Shown here one piece after another: positions 23,666-35,339 of a stretch of 64,000 nucleotides of DNA (positions within the stretch are counted from its first letter, which is position 1; each line of letters opens with the position of its first letter). The DNA is taken from the NCBI GenBank assembly GCA_037176905.1, contig JBBBWG010003448.1:40263-104262 (forward strand), read 5' to 3'. The stretch is from Azolla pinnata (Eukaryota; Streptophyta; Polypodiopsida; Salviniales; Salviniaceae). The translations under genes and the position numbers were made by a program. The notes below the pieces were generated by a model. The model saw nothing but the letters and a program-made list of their open reading frames with translations. It was not told the origin of the DNA and made no database searches.

Positions 23666-24110
23666 GCTGTATGCACCCCACCACCGGCAGCTGCTGCCCT
23701 TGTGCAAAGAAGAAGAAGGAGGAGGAGGAGAGGAAGCAGTGGGGGAGGAGGGGCATCATCATCTGGGGCGGCTCGATTCCTTGAACGCCTTTGGGCAGCA
23801 GCAGCAGCAGCAGCAGGCGGCTATGGAATACTATGCGAGGCGATCCGAGCTACTGCTGCTACAAGAAGCAAGCCATGAAGCAGCAGCTCACCAGTCGCCC
23901 ACGAGTCATGACAATGAGCACCGCCGTGGTGATGGTGGTGGTGATGATGATGATGCTTCTGCTGCTGCTGCTGCTGCTGTTGATGATGATGATGATGATG
24001 ACGATGATGATGATGATGATGCTCTTGTTGATGATGATGAAGAGGAGGATGGAGATGGTGGTGGGGACTTTCAGCATCAGAATGGGGACCTCTCCATCAC
24101 CGCCTCCTAG
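22251..24110 (+). CDS. Class I TCP transcription factor with expanded simple repeats
   Basis: A single exon of 619 aa, as usual for TCP genes. The start is taken at the first in-frame ATG after a stretch of non-ATG codons; an internal ATG at 22497 could also serve. Order of parts: Glu-rich acidic stretch (about 6-65), Arg-rich stretch, a (Asn-Pro/Gln) tract (about 87-205), the TCP domain (about 214-275: [20 protein letters not shown], then the helices with [20 protein letters not shown] and [18 protein letters not shown]), a second Pro-Asn tract, then His, Gln, Ser and Asp runs. The domain is class I (PCF type, with the four-residue gap in the basic region). Such factors bind GGNCCC-type sites and regulate growth. 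The usual Thr in KDRHTKV is Arg here. Large parts are long homopeptide and dipeptide repeats encoded by pure trinucleotide or hexanucleotide DNA. Length is about twice that of typical class I members. Confidence 0.93.
22502..22885 (+). repeat. AATCCG / AATCAG hexamer-derived coding repeat
   Basis: Within the TCP gene the DNA is a chain of AATCCG, AATCAG and ACTCAG hexamers, reading Asn-Pro, Asn-Gln and Thr-Gln. A 15-base unit (cagcttccgaatcag, Gln-Leu-Pro-Asn-Gln) then recurs five times at about 22782-22865. Confidence 0.85.
23113..23341 (+). repeat. CCCTAA telomere-like hexamer array inside the TCP reading frame
   Basis: About 229 bases of AACCCT/CCCTAA hexamers with variants CCCTAG, CCTTAC and CCTCGC, ending in about 12 uninterrupted units. 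The phase gives alternating Pro and Asn (Ser at TAG-type variants). The hexamer preserves the frame, unlike the plant heptamer TTTAGGG found elsewhere in this window. Confidence 0.93.
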
Positions 24111-24119
24111 AGGAAAACC

Positions 24120-24400
24120 TCAATCCTCCATAGCCAAGAGCTCCGAGAATCGCCCACTTCAACCACATTTCTTTCTTTACATGCTGTTTCTAACCCCACA
24201 AACTCTTCTCTGCTTACCCACAAAACTAGACTCCATAGCCAAGAAGAAGAGCTCCTGAGAATCGCCCACTTCATCACCACTGCTCTTCTTAGCTGCTGCT
24301 TCGAAACTCTTCTGGCTTCACTCAATAGACTCCATAGCCAAAGAGATCTCCAAGAATCGCCCACTTCACTCACCGCTTCTTCGATGCTGCTGCTGTTGTA
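24120..24400 (+). repeat. ~120-bp repeats in TCP 3' region
   Basis: The phrase CTCCATAGCCAA..GAGCTCC..GAGAATCGCCCACTTCA recurs three times (about 24125-24160, 24230-24272 and 24329-24370), separated by pyrimidine-rich DNA containing CTTCT and GCTGCTG. Probably the 3' untranslated region. Confidence 0.7.
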
Positions 24401-24473
24401 CAAACAAAAAGAAATGGCAAACCCTCGAACTGTCTGCCATTGCCCAGTCTGTATTTTGGGGGGGAAGGGGGGA

Positions 24474-24554
24474 TTTAGGGTTTAGGGTTTAGGGTTTAGG
24501 GTTTGCACTTTCATGGACCTTTGCCCATATTCAGGGTTTAGGGTTTAGGGTTTT
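24474..24554. repeat. Short TTTAGGG telomere-type runs
   Basis: TTTAGGG is repeated about four times at 24474-24504 and about three times at 24533-24554, downstream of the TCP gene. Confidence 0.9.
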
Positions 24555-26676
24555 TCGTGACAGAGATAATAAGAAAAGACCCTTCCTCTTCCTCCTCTTC
24601 TTCTTCTTGGTGAAAATCTTGCTCTTTCTTTGCCGTTCTTCTTCTGCTGCTGTGGCCTTGGGTGTTCTTCTTCTTCTTCTTCACGTATGTCCCTACGTCT
24701 TCCAGATCGCCTGCATCATGGATGCAGTCAAATCCCACCTTCCATTCATTCCATCGCCACTGATGCGAATGCTGCTGCATTGGAACGATCGGAATGAATC
24801 CCTTTGCAATGCATGATGATGGGAGATCATCACCACCACCACCACCATCATCCATCTTTCACAGTTCAAAACTCTGAAACAGTTGTTGAATCTCTCTACT
24901 AGACAGGAAAAAAAAAACCGAAGCCTGTCTCAGAAGAAGCCAATCCTTTCACGATTCAAGGATATCCACCCACCAGTGATGCTACCACGGTACTTCTGCA
25001 ATGCAACAATAGCCATGGAAAGAAAAGAAGAGCAGAGCCTTCCACGCAAGGGAATCGAGCCTTCTTGGTTCGAGACAGCATTGCATTACCAAGGCATTTC
25101 TCCTGGTCCGGTTACCGCGGTGAAAGCTCTCCCAAACCATGTGCAACTGACTAGCTTGCTTTGATTTCAACGGACCCTTTTCTTGGAAATGAGACCGAGA
25201 AAGAAAGGAGGCACGGATCCAATGCAGACTTTGTGTTGATTCTATTTTGGCTGTAGGAAATCTGATGAATATATATGCATATGTGGTTCAATGTTGCAGG
25301 CTGTGTGAAGGGCTTAAAAAGCCATGGCAGAACACCCCCAAGGAGCTTCTGCATCAAAACGGTCAAAAAGCGGAGAAACCATTGCATGAACAGAGTGTAA
25401 AACAGTTTGAGATGGACATGAATGGTGCAGATTAAGTAAGCTCTGGAGCTATGGAGTACATACATACACCACTACTGTAGTTTTCTGGTGAGTTTGAGAA
25501 TCATTGATCACCTCCTTGTTCAGGCATCTACTGCATAAAAGCATATATACCATCACCATCACCACCACCACCACCATCATCAGAAGGGCTCATATAAATA
25601 AGTTCATGCCTCTCAAAATCGCATCAACATGTTGTAAACAGTTAATGGCAATAGCAGAGGAGGGGAAGAACAAAAAAGAACCAGCAGAATTTCAAAGAAT
25701 GTACCATTTCATTTCCTGTTTACTGTAGTTGCCAGGCTGCCGAACTGTTCCCGAGGCTCGCTTTCAACTGCCATCACATGCTTCAGAAGCTTTCCTATCA
25801 TAAAAAAATAAAGAAAACCCATGAGAGAAACTGTAAAACTGTGTATTTTCTTGAAGAATTCCCAACTGCAGCAATGTTGGGTTAGTTGGATCAGAATAAC
25901 TGCAGAAATGCCCCAGGATTGTAGACATGGAGCTTCAGACTTGCCTTCATTTGTATACCGCAAAACTTCATCACCAAAACCTCAAAATCTTGTACTCAAA
26001 TAGCTCTGATCCTCATTACAGCTCACTGTTGTACTCAAAATGTTTCTATACAGTTCTCATATCACCTGAATATTTTCAGGCAACCCACACATATTTGACC
26101 TCATCCAAGATGCTAAGGCAGCAAAATGTTTTGCCCTAATGTTCCTTTGAATCAACTCTTTGAGCCTCGCCAAATGAGCCAACGTTATTACAAATAGAAG
26201 GGTTTACCCAAGCTCAGGAACAACTCATTGCGAGTTGCAAGTGTCTCCCCCTCAAAAGGGAAAATCCATTCAACAATCTGCATGATGAACTCGATATTAG
26301 CTGATGAATCATCCACGACTGGAAGACTTTTTACTCAAAACAGTTGGAAGGATACAATGGGATTGCAATGATTGGAATACTATGTCATATTTACTCAAAA
26401 CAATTTCAGGCATATCAACCGAATATAACATAAAAGTTCCAAGATAATGACCATGGCTGTTTCGAGTGAACAAGCAACCACATGAACTTATGTATAGACG
26501 TGCCCCCGAGCACAAATGAATTTATTAAGATACATAAGCGAAAGACGTTGCTCAAAGTAATGATGCAAGAAGAATGAATAAAACCAAAGGAAATAAGTCA
26601 AGACTTCCTTTTGCACAACTAAAAATCTTACCGACCGATATCTCGAGAGTATATATATATATCTACATTGATCATT
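24555..26676. other. Intergenic DNA between TCP and ARC6 3' end; no gene recognised
   Basis: Small open frames on both strands show no family similarity. A CACCAT run sits at 25555-25580. Some or all of the left part may be the TCP 3' untranslated region, and the right part next to 26677 the ARC6 3' untranslated region. Confidence 0.4.
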
Positions 26677-29600
26677 TTATAATGATCGTAGGACAGCACC
26701 AGAAGTGATTTTCCAGCTCTTGTCATTTGATGTGAGCTCGTATCGTGTGGTATATGAGCTTTCGTATGAGTCTATAATTTCTCGCTTTCGTGCATCATAT
26801 AAGTTGGCAGCCTCTCTGAGTGTTGCTTCGACTATGGCCCTCCGACCATCTGTGCTTAATGTTACGCTCTCTACATTAAGGTCAGCTAGCTTGTATTCCC
26901 AATACCACCCGTTCTTGGACACATCTCTTGCACGTTCACGCCAGCTCCTCAGCATTTGTCCATCCAAAACCTTCCCAGTGTTTCAGGAGAAAGCGAATAG
27001 TGTGAGTATATATATACATTGCACACAAAAGAGCAGATTACACATTTCTATGACCAGGACAATCTGGAAAAATCCATATAGAAGTCAAAAGCGTTGCATA
27101 AAAGTATACCTCAGAAAGTTTCTCGATCGCGTGATGTTGACCAAGAGCATCAACCTTGGCAGCTTGCCATTTCTCTACAAGCTGCTCTGCAAGCTGTGCA
27201 TTCATCTTTGGAGTGATTCGATCAGCAATTGCCATCACCGGACCTGCAAATGAATGCTGGTTGCATATTGTCAATACCCTTCCGAACACGTTTCAGTTTA
27301 TGCTAAAATACACCCTCAATATGTAGGCCTTCTGACAATACTGTATCGTTCGTTACCTGCGACCTCATTGGAAACCGTTGGTTGCTGATGCTTGAATACA
27401 GCGTTTCTCCTAGAAAAGAGCTTCCACCCACCAAAAGCTAAAACCCCAAACAAAGCTGTAGCACCTACAATCTGAACAACGGACATTCCTGAGGTTCTTG
27501 AATAGTCTTCATCTTCCTTTAGCACGTCACTATCATTTAATGAAAAATTCTGCCCAGTTCTGCTCTCTGCATTCACTGGAATAGGTGGACTGTACTGTGA
27601 CAAATAACTTTTATCCTGCTCATATTCCATATTAGCGGTGATTGAGGATTCAAATTTGTCTTTCTGATGTTGAGCTCCAACTTTACCTAGAGGAAAAACT
27701 TTCTGCAAAGTTTCCTTCATGCTACCAATGGCTGCACCTGCCCCAGCGCCTAATTGCACTATAGCAGCGGCAGCGGCCAATGGCGATTCACCTTTCTCCA
27801 GTTTCTCAAGATACTTCAGTACATCAGAATCATCATAGTAATCACGCAGCTTCACTTGGAATTGATCCGTTTCACGGAAGCTTGGAAAAACTACCTCCTT
27901 AAGCCAACTCTCCAACAGCTTGCAAAGGCCAGGTAAATACACATCGTCATCAGCTCCATAGGAATTTGCAATGATAAAATCTGTTACAGCAGGCTCTCGA
28001 TATGGCGAGTTTGTATCATCCAGCCCTAACCATGCTCTACAATCATCAAGCTCGCCCAACAAGAGCTGACACATTGCTCTCTCAAATGCAAAGTCAAGTT
28101 GTTGATCTGTTGAAGCATTCGATCCACTCACTGCAAACACGTTTGTTTGTTGAAGTTGTAGAAACAAGTTATCAGCTTCCTGGATAAGGTATGGCTTCTT
28201 TGCAGAGAAGCCCTCAGCAACATGTGCAAGTGCGACGGAATAAACCTCTGAACTCTCTGCCGGAATGTTGCTGGGAGTGGCGGTAAATAGAGCTACTTGC
28301 TCAGCAGCCGTCATGTGAGTGAAGGCTTCTTTCATATATTCTTCTCGTGTGTACCCAGGAATATCTGCAAAAGCGCCACCTTCACCAACAGCCCACAAAA
28401 TGCTTTGTAATCCCTGCAAGCCTTCTTCACGCTTTCCTCTATGCTCCTCATCAAGTGGAAATGCAAGAAGTTCTAGAACACAGTGGGGATTTAATTTTTG
28501 CAGTGTTGCATCAATTTGTTCCTGTAATACCGGAGCTAAGCTACTCCCACCTTCTTCCTAGACAAAGATAATATCAGGTATAAGAACAGTGAAATGGTTT
28601 TGAACTATGATCAGGAATCAAGCTCTCGAAAAGGTAGTCGACTATATGCAAACCTTAACCAACATGCTTTAAATTTTCGGTTTCTTTTCAGGCGATTAAG
28701 ACTTCTCCAAAATGAGATACATTTCAACTCACGCTTCAAGTTGATTAAAACCTTTCTTTGGATTTCTTCAATAAACTTTCTTACCTCAAGAAGCTTCAGT
28801 GCTCTTTCCAGAAGTTCACAGCTATGCACGATTGCAGGTGGAGTTTCTGACATAGCCCTTCTAGAAAGCTCCACGTACGACAATGCCATGGCTAACACAA
28901 GATCCCGCTGGAAAAACTTTCCTAGCCGCTCTCGGAGCAAATCCTCCCCAACTTGCAAAACCACCTCCATCTCACCCATTTCATGAAGCAAGCATAACGC
29001 TCCTGGTACCTGAAACAGTCTTGTAATGATAACAAATTCTACATACTTCATAGGGTGATGCAGTTCGAGTACAGAAATACAACCATTTCTACCTTATTAA
29101 GGGGCACATCCACCATTATAGTTCTCAATTCATCAGTTAAAAGGTCTTCATTATAATCCCCACGCATTTCTGGATCTGCGAGTGTCTCGCATGCTCCTTT
29201 CAGAATTTCTTGACGAGAAGCCAATGCCTCTTGGCTAAAACCTTCTTTTGGCGGGTTTCTGACACGTGACTCATAAGCTCTCACAATAGCATCTGCAAGA
29301 AAGTGTGTATCTGCCCCAAGCACCTGCCGGACTAAAATCATAAGATTACAATCTAATACATTGGATCCACAAAGAACACATAAGCTATTCACATGTTCTG
29401 GACAGTGTCTTCCGAAAGTACACTGTTGACAGTGCTATTTCTATGCGCAGATTGTAAATAGGACATTATATTCCTGTCTACAAGTTGAATTCAAAGCTGA
29501 GGGGTAATAGCACTCTTTAAATAACACATAAGTGTAACTTAGCAGAATGTATGCGACCGACCACGAAAGAAGACCAGGCAGTCTGCCAAAATAGTTGGGT

Positions 29601-31089
29601 GAGCTTCATGAATTGGTCTTGTCACAACAAACTGATTACAAGCCAGAACTTCATTACAAAGGGGAAGTCCAAAGAAACTTCTTCCATGAACAGTTCAGGA
29701 GCAACACCCTAAGCCTAATGATCTCTCCTTGCAGCCCTCTAGACCATGAGGCTCCATAACTGACAGATATTAGGTCTAAATGTGTGACCTAATGAGCTCC
29801 CAACTACTCGTGCTCTTCTTTACAACCTGCAGTACAGAAATCCAGTGTAGCCGACCCCAAAGTTTCCTCTACCGAATCCCTTTGTGCACATCAACATGGA
29901 GTCTCGCCCAAATGCACGATGTGAAACAACCAGCTTTCTGCCACATCAACTAGGGAATGCCATGTGGAACATCAACATTGATTATACTTAAGGAACACAG
30001 TGACAACCTGGTAAAACTTATGCATCAAAACAATGCATTTTCTCCTATGGAGGATTTGTGCCATATTGGCATAGATTTCCATCATTTTGTGCTGCTTCAG
30101 CACAGATTTTTGTTGTCTCTTTGTCATATCCACACAGATTTCCGTAATTTTGTTCCCTAATGCGTCTTCTTGTCCAAGCACACCCCATTGGAATCTAGCA
30201 TTATATGAAAACTGGGAATTGGCATCTTTATCTTTTCATACAAATGATTGTTGATGCAGGACCATGCATACAAGAAACATATAAAAAAATGCAAAGGATA
30301 TACAAATATCTGCATGAAGAAGAAATCGATTTAGAGCAGCGAACACTACATGAAAAAGAAATGATCAATATGGAGCACACAATGTTACGTGAAGAAGGAT
30401 TGATCCTAGACCAAGAAAACAATCTAAAAGACAAAACAAGTTTACTTAAAATAGGGAATTGAAAGTTAAACCTGATAGTAATGCAGTGGAAGAGGTATAG
30501 CTCGTTCCGTGAGGGCGGGGAAAGACAATGTAAGTGAACCACTAGCTTTTCCATTTCCTCTATTCCCATTGTTTGCTTGTGAAATGCCCTCCGGAAGGTC
30601 TTCAACACCGGGCTCATTGGCAACATGGAGATCATGAGAGAGACGATCGGTCCATTTTGCTGCTTTGCAAGTGTGTGTTAGGATCCCCCTTCTCCGTCCT
30701 TTTTGAAGAACACAAATCCATGGTCACAAAGAGCAAGATCACAAGCGATTAGAAAAACAGGTGGAACATGACCGAAACAGACAAACTTTTCCACAGTTCT
30801 TCTCAAAGCAAGATCAGCTGGCATGGAAAAAGAAAAGGATTTCCTTCCACCGAGTGTGGTTCTCAATCGTTTCAAATTCATCTTCAAAGCAAGCTTTGGG
30901 AGTGTACGATTTCCCAACAGATTTACCTTGAAGCAGGCGCCTTTTGGCAGCAGCAGCTGCAGAAGAAGAGGGATAAGAGGAGGGAGTAGAATGTGGATTT
31001 CCTCCGAGAGCTCGGAATGCAGAGCTGAAGAAAGGAGAGGAAACTTCTGCTGCGAGCACAAAAGCTTCGGATTTAGGCGTAGCATTCAT
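26677..31089 (-). CDS. ARC6: ARC6, plastid division inner-envelope protein
   Basis: Seven exons in transcript order: 30927-31089, 30472-30659, 29093-29323, 28785-29009, 27357-28557, 27110-27243 and 26677-26970. Phases close, giving 811 aa (Arabidopsis ARC6 has about 801). Parts are an Ala/Ser-rich transit peptide (1-54); KWTDRL and IPLPLHYYQVLGADTHFLAD leading into the J-like domain (about 118-193); a long stromal region with MTAAEQVALFTATPSNIPAE and PGLCKLLESWLKEVVFP; one transmembrane helix (about 629-647, VVQIVGATALFGVLAFGGW); and the intermembrane-space domain (about 700-811, ending DKSWKITSGAVLRSL). ARC6 tethers FtsZ2 to the inner envelope and recruits PDV2 to place the division ring. 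The start is the only ATG before the transit peptide. Confidence 0.95.
29324..30471 (-). other. Large ARC6 intron
   Basis: The 1148-base intron separates the transit-peptide/leader exons from the J-like domain. On the opposite strand it holds a 258-base open frame (30205-30462) rich in Glu, Lys and Leu that looks like a coiled coil. I see no other support for it as a gene. Confidence 0.5.
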
Positions 31090-31429
31090 GGTTTCTGGGT
31101 CATCTGGAGGATTTCCAGGCCCCCTGAATCCAACCAAATGGAAACCGCGGAAGCTCCTGAAGCCCTAAAACCCTAAGGAACTCGAGAATCAGGGAAGCTC
31201 TGACAGGACCCAAAAGCCTTGATCTCCGAACCGAAAACCCTGATGAACCCTAAACCAGCAGAGAACCCTGATCGGAACCATCTCCACACAGCACATCCCC
31301 TGCGCCCAGATCGAAATTCCCCAAGAATTTGGAGACATCTACAAATCTGGCCTTTTCCATCGGTTTTCTGGGCACAATCCCATCACACAAACCGGATCCT
31401 TTCCGGGAGAAAATTTGTAGCTCTGAGTT

Positions 31430-31870
31430 GATGATGATGATGATGATGAATCGATCGAGATTCGGCTGCCGACAAGTGTTTCGAGACGATGAATCGATCG
31501 GAAAAACCTCGCCTCTGGGGGTGCGGTATATACGGTTGGGTAGTAGTCGAGATGATGAATCGACCGATGGATCTCGCACGGAAAATAATCATGGTTTGCA
31601 TCGATGATTGAATCGATCGAGAGTCGGCTGCCTGAGAAGCGTCTCGCGATGAACTGAACCGAGCTGGCTCTATAGAGGAGTTGCATATAGTATTTGAGAG
31701 GATGAAAATCGATGGGTCTTTCAAAAGAAAACTACAATTTGAGCTGACGACGAATCGATCGAGATTTGGCTTGCTGAGAAGTGTTTCGAGATGATGCATC
31801 AGTCGAAAAACCTGGCTTCAGGGCAATTGTATGGTATTTGAGACAATGAATCGATTGGGGGAGATCTGGC
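31430..31870. repeat. Imperfect ~150-bp repeats with GAATCGATCGAGA core upstream of ARC6
   Basis: GAATCGATCGAGA(T/G)T(T/C)(T/C)GGCT followed by a GAGAAG(T/C)GT(T/C)TCG-type phrase recurs at about 31449, 31611 and 31756, and shorter GAATCGAT cores lie between. A short GAT run is at 31430-31449. Possibly duplicated promoter DNA of ARC6. Confidence 0.6.
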
Positions 31871-31924
31871 TCGAGCAAATTGAGCTTCGACCAGATCTAT
31901 CAGCTTGCCACAACTTCTAGGCGA

Positions 31925-32720
31925 TTAATTACCAATCAGTTTGACATCTTTCCCATAGAGCAAATGCCAAAAGAAAAGCTTGGACAATATGGTCCATGCA
32001 TGATCCACAATTGCTGCATCTAACATCTTAGAACAATCCACAAGAAATGATCTATTTCCTATGCCATAAGCATATATTGTTTTGGTGAATATTGACCAAA
32101 GCATATTATTACATGCTAACAAACCCCATCCTCCTCTTTGAAACCACTCCTCAAGAATAGAAGATTGTATATGATTTGAGCATGCCAATTTGCATATGTA
32201 TCATTTTCAAGGAGTATTCTGGCAAATACTACAAGAACAAATCACAATACCACAACACCTCAGAGAATAATGGATAATCATATCACGCAGGCTGAGAGAA
32301 CAGAACAATTTTACAATTTGATAGGAAAAAATCACAATGTTACAATCTAACAAACCCCACCCATCCTCTACATGCATGCTCTTCACAGCTAGGAATACCA
32401 TATACCCTGTGCATACCAGCTTGTACTGCACCATCCTCTGCTAAAGAGCTGTCACCATGGCTCTCAAAACAAAGTTTGTTTCCAACATGGAATAATTCTC
32501 GGTATCTTTACATATTTGTACAATCGGTACCCAACAAAGCATATATCCAGCATTCCCAAAGTGCGCTTCCTACGATTCCCAGGGAAAAACATACAGTACC
32601 ACTATCATGTACATCTTCCATTGAATAGATGGCTTGGAAGCGATTGTTCAGTAATATACAATCTAGATCCTCTAAAAGGATCCAAAAGAATATATGTTTA
32701 TACATTTTCCATAATACCGC
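31925..32720 (-). mobile_element. Possible degraded LINE reverse-transcriptase remnants
   Basis: On the minus strand two neighbouring segments, around 32090-32190 and 32330-32380, encode (R/D)GGWGLLACN- and VEDGWGLLDCN-like phrases. One is followed by HAWTILSKLFFWHLLYGKD. This resembles the GGxGL...NRALLAKW...LWR...G region after the catalytic part of plant non-LTR reverse transcriptases. Neither segment has an intact frame, catalytic motif or poly-A tail that I can see. Similarity is from memory and weak. Confidence 0.35.
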
Positions 32721-32877
32721 TTATTTCCAGCGTCCTTGAATGTACGTGAAGGATAGAATGTGGCTATGCTGTTGCTGTAGGTAAGGATGGGGAAAATCGA
32801 AAAGTTGCCATATCAATCAAAGAGGAGAATTTTATGTTCACCTTTCTAAACCAGGGTTTGATGATAGCGATAAGTAA

Positions 32878-35165
32878 TTAATCCCAACCGCCCCTCCGGT
32901 TAGCCTTCTTCAAAGATGCCTTTTTCTTTGTATCTAGTCTCCTCTCATTCTCGATTCTAGCCCTGAAAATCATAGATTCATGTAGATTTTACACTGTGCT
33001 CTGAAAAGCGAAAACATGTCCATCAATACTAATTAGTTATTATCTGTAAGGAAATGGTATTGTGACTACTTCAATAAAATGTCTGATTGTAAGGTAAGTC
33101 AGTCCTACTAATGTGTATACAGAATATATTATGTACTCACAATCTATTGATCTTGTTTTTTGTTTCCTCAGACGGAGGTGGTGGGACATATGCAGCCGCA
33201 TCAATCAAAGCCTGTGTTGAAACAAAGCATTTTCAGTCGTACCATTACTGTCCTTGTGAAAAACATATATGTGAATTTCGACTTTATTGCACTACCTGAA
33301 GCTTGGAGAGGGCATCTTCGATGTTACCCCTATTTAGAATCAACTAAATCAATCAGCAATAGTCATGGAGAAATATACAGAACAGAAGGATCGACGCATG
33401 TAAAAAAGAAACTTTACTTCTGCGTTCTAGTTTTCGTCGATGTGATCACCAGTTCACCTTCACTATTGATTCGATTCTTTTCCTGCATGATCACAAACAA
33501 ACAGAAAATCAGATTTTGTTTTTTCAAAGGATTTGAAGGGAACACAAGATAACACGATTGAATGATAGCAAAATGATTGAGAAAGAAAGGTATTGATGCA
33601 AAGACCATTTGTAAGAGTTTTTCCCTGATCCTTTGAGGTAACCAGCTGGCAGCCTCAACATTGAATCGCATATCTACTTTGGTATTCACTGTGGGGGAGA
33701 AAAGAAGGCAAAAAATGTGAGACAAAGGTAAAAGAACAGAAACAAGAAAACGTTTTTGAAACAGAAAGAAAACTGATCAGAATCCGGACCAAAAAAGAAG
33801 AGCCTTCAAAGAACCTTTATTAACGTTCTGCCCTCCTGGTCCACCACTTCTGGCAAAATTGACAGTGACATGCTCTGCAAATAAAGACCAAAAGAGTTTG
33901 TCACACTACTTGCACAACAACGCATTTTTTAGATCTGTGAAGAAAAAGCTGTACCGTGCTAATCATGTGCTAAGACTCATGCAGGATGTTTTATGCACCT
34001 TCAACATGAATCATGGCCCATGTATTGTGTCTCATGTACCATGTTAATATTATATTGTCATATATATACTGTTTTGAACATGAATCGTCACCCATGTATC
34101 GTGTCTCCTGCACCATGTTGATTTAGTATCATCATTTTTTACACATGTATCAAGACCCATCTATCGTGTCTTATGTATCCTGTTTATCTGACATTACCAT
34201 ATGTACCATTTTCAACATGTATCATGTGAATCTAACATCATCATATATCATACTCAATGAACAATGCCAACCAGACCAAGAACACCATCTATCAGTCTCA
34301 AATGCTTTTCCACCTGTGACCTTCTCCATCGCAACAAAACACCCATTTTCAAAATGCTACCACATAATGTCAGGTGAATTGCTTACGTCGAGGATGACTC
34401 ATTCAAAGCTAATCGTATTTCTCCCTACACTTGCTGAATTGCCACCTGACCCTAGAATTTGAGGGTAGAAAAGCCATCTCTTCAAGTGTAACCGAAGCTG
34501 CTTACTTCTGCTCGTTGCTAGCAAATCAAGATGGTGTGGATAAGAAATCCCAATTTACATGTCTAAAGCATTCGAAATTAGAATGATCATTTTGATGGGA
34601 GAAGTCCGAATCCCAAATTAAAACTATCCGGAGCTCTGAGTTTCTTTCATGACAGAAAAACATCTCAGAAGGTCTCAGCGAACATGCCTAACCATTGTGG
34701 ATACTTCGGGCCTTTGGTCCTCCGTCATTCTGCCTTTGTTCAGAATCATTGTTCAGAGTCGCTTCGTTCAGCGCAGAAGAAAGCAGTCCGTCACAAAGCA
34801 GGGGAAAGAGAAAAGAAAGAGTGGGGAGGGGGTTTTGTACCTAGAGAGACGCTGGGTATGTCGATCGGCTCGGAGCTCCGGGACTCCGATTCTTCGATGA
34901 GCCGGCGAGTCTGAGCGAGCCGGGACGGCGCGCGCGAGGTTTCGGAGGGCGAGGACGAGGACGAGGACGAGGAGGAAGAGGAAGCAGAGCAGAAGCATCG
35001 AACCTTGGGTCGAGGAGGCAGGGCAGGGGAGGAGGAGGAGGAGGAGGAGGGAGGGAGAGAAGGCGAGGGCGAGGAGGAAGGCGATCGAATGGCGATGGTT
35101 GGGATGGGGAAGGTGGGCGGGGGACGAAGCAGAGCAGCTCGAGCGAGGGCGAGAGCGAGGGCCAT
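32878..35165 (-). CDS. Organellar class I release-factor-domain protein (GGQ; ICT1/At1g62850-like)
   Basis: Seven exons in transcript order: 34841-35165, 33815-33874, 33606-33688, 33418-33482, 33296-33329, 33141-33211 and 32878-32962. They give 240 aa with matching phases. Residues 1-108 form an Ala/Ser/Pro-rich transit peptide. The RF1-like domain follows, with VNFARSGGPGGQNVNKVNTK and the catalytic GGQ at 122-124, then RFNVEAASWLP, ITSTKTRTQ and DAAAYVPPPPSEE. A basic tail ends KKANRRGGWD. The protein lacks the codon-recognition domains of RF1/RF2, so by family it hydrolyses peptidyl-tRNA on stalled organelle ribosomes rather than reading stop codons. The fifth exon is only 34 nt. A 52-base AAG run (CTT on the sense strand) sits about 45 bases before the ATG. 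Confidence 0.92.
33985..34260. repeat. ~75-bp degenerate tandem repeat in release-factor intron 1
   Basis: CAACATGAATCATGGCCCATGTATTGTGTCTCATGTACCATGTT and variants recur at about 34002, 34077, 34143 and 34210. Confidence 0.7.
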
Positions 35166-35339
35166 GGCGATGGCGATGGCGATGGCGAGCAGATCAGAAC
35201 AGACAGAGAAGAAGAAGAAGAAGAAGAAGAAGAAGAAGAAGAAGAAGAAGAAGAAGAAGAAGAACAGAAACAGTCTCTTGTGACTTTGTGTGTTAACGAA
35301 CAATTTGATCGAAACAAAAATGAAAGGAAGGAAAGAAGG

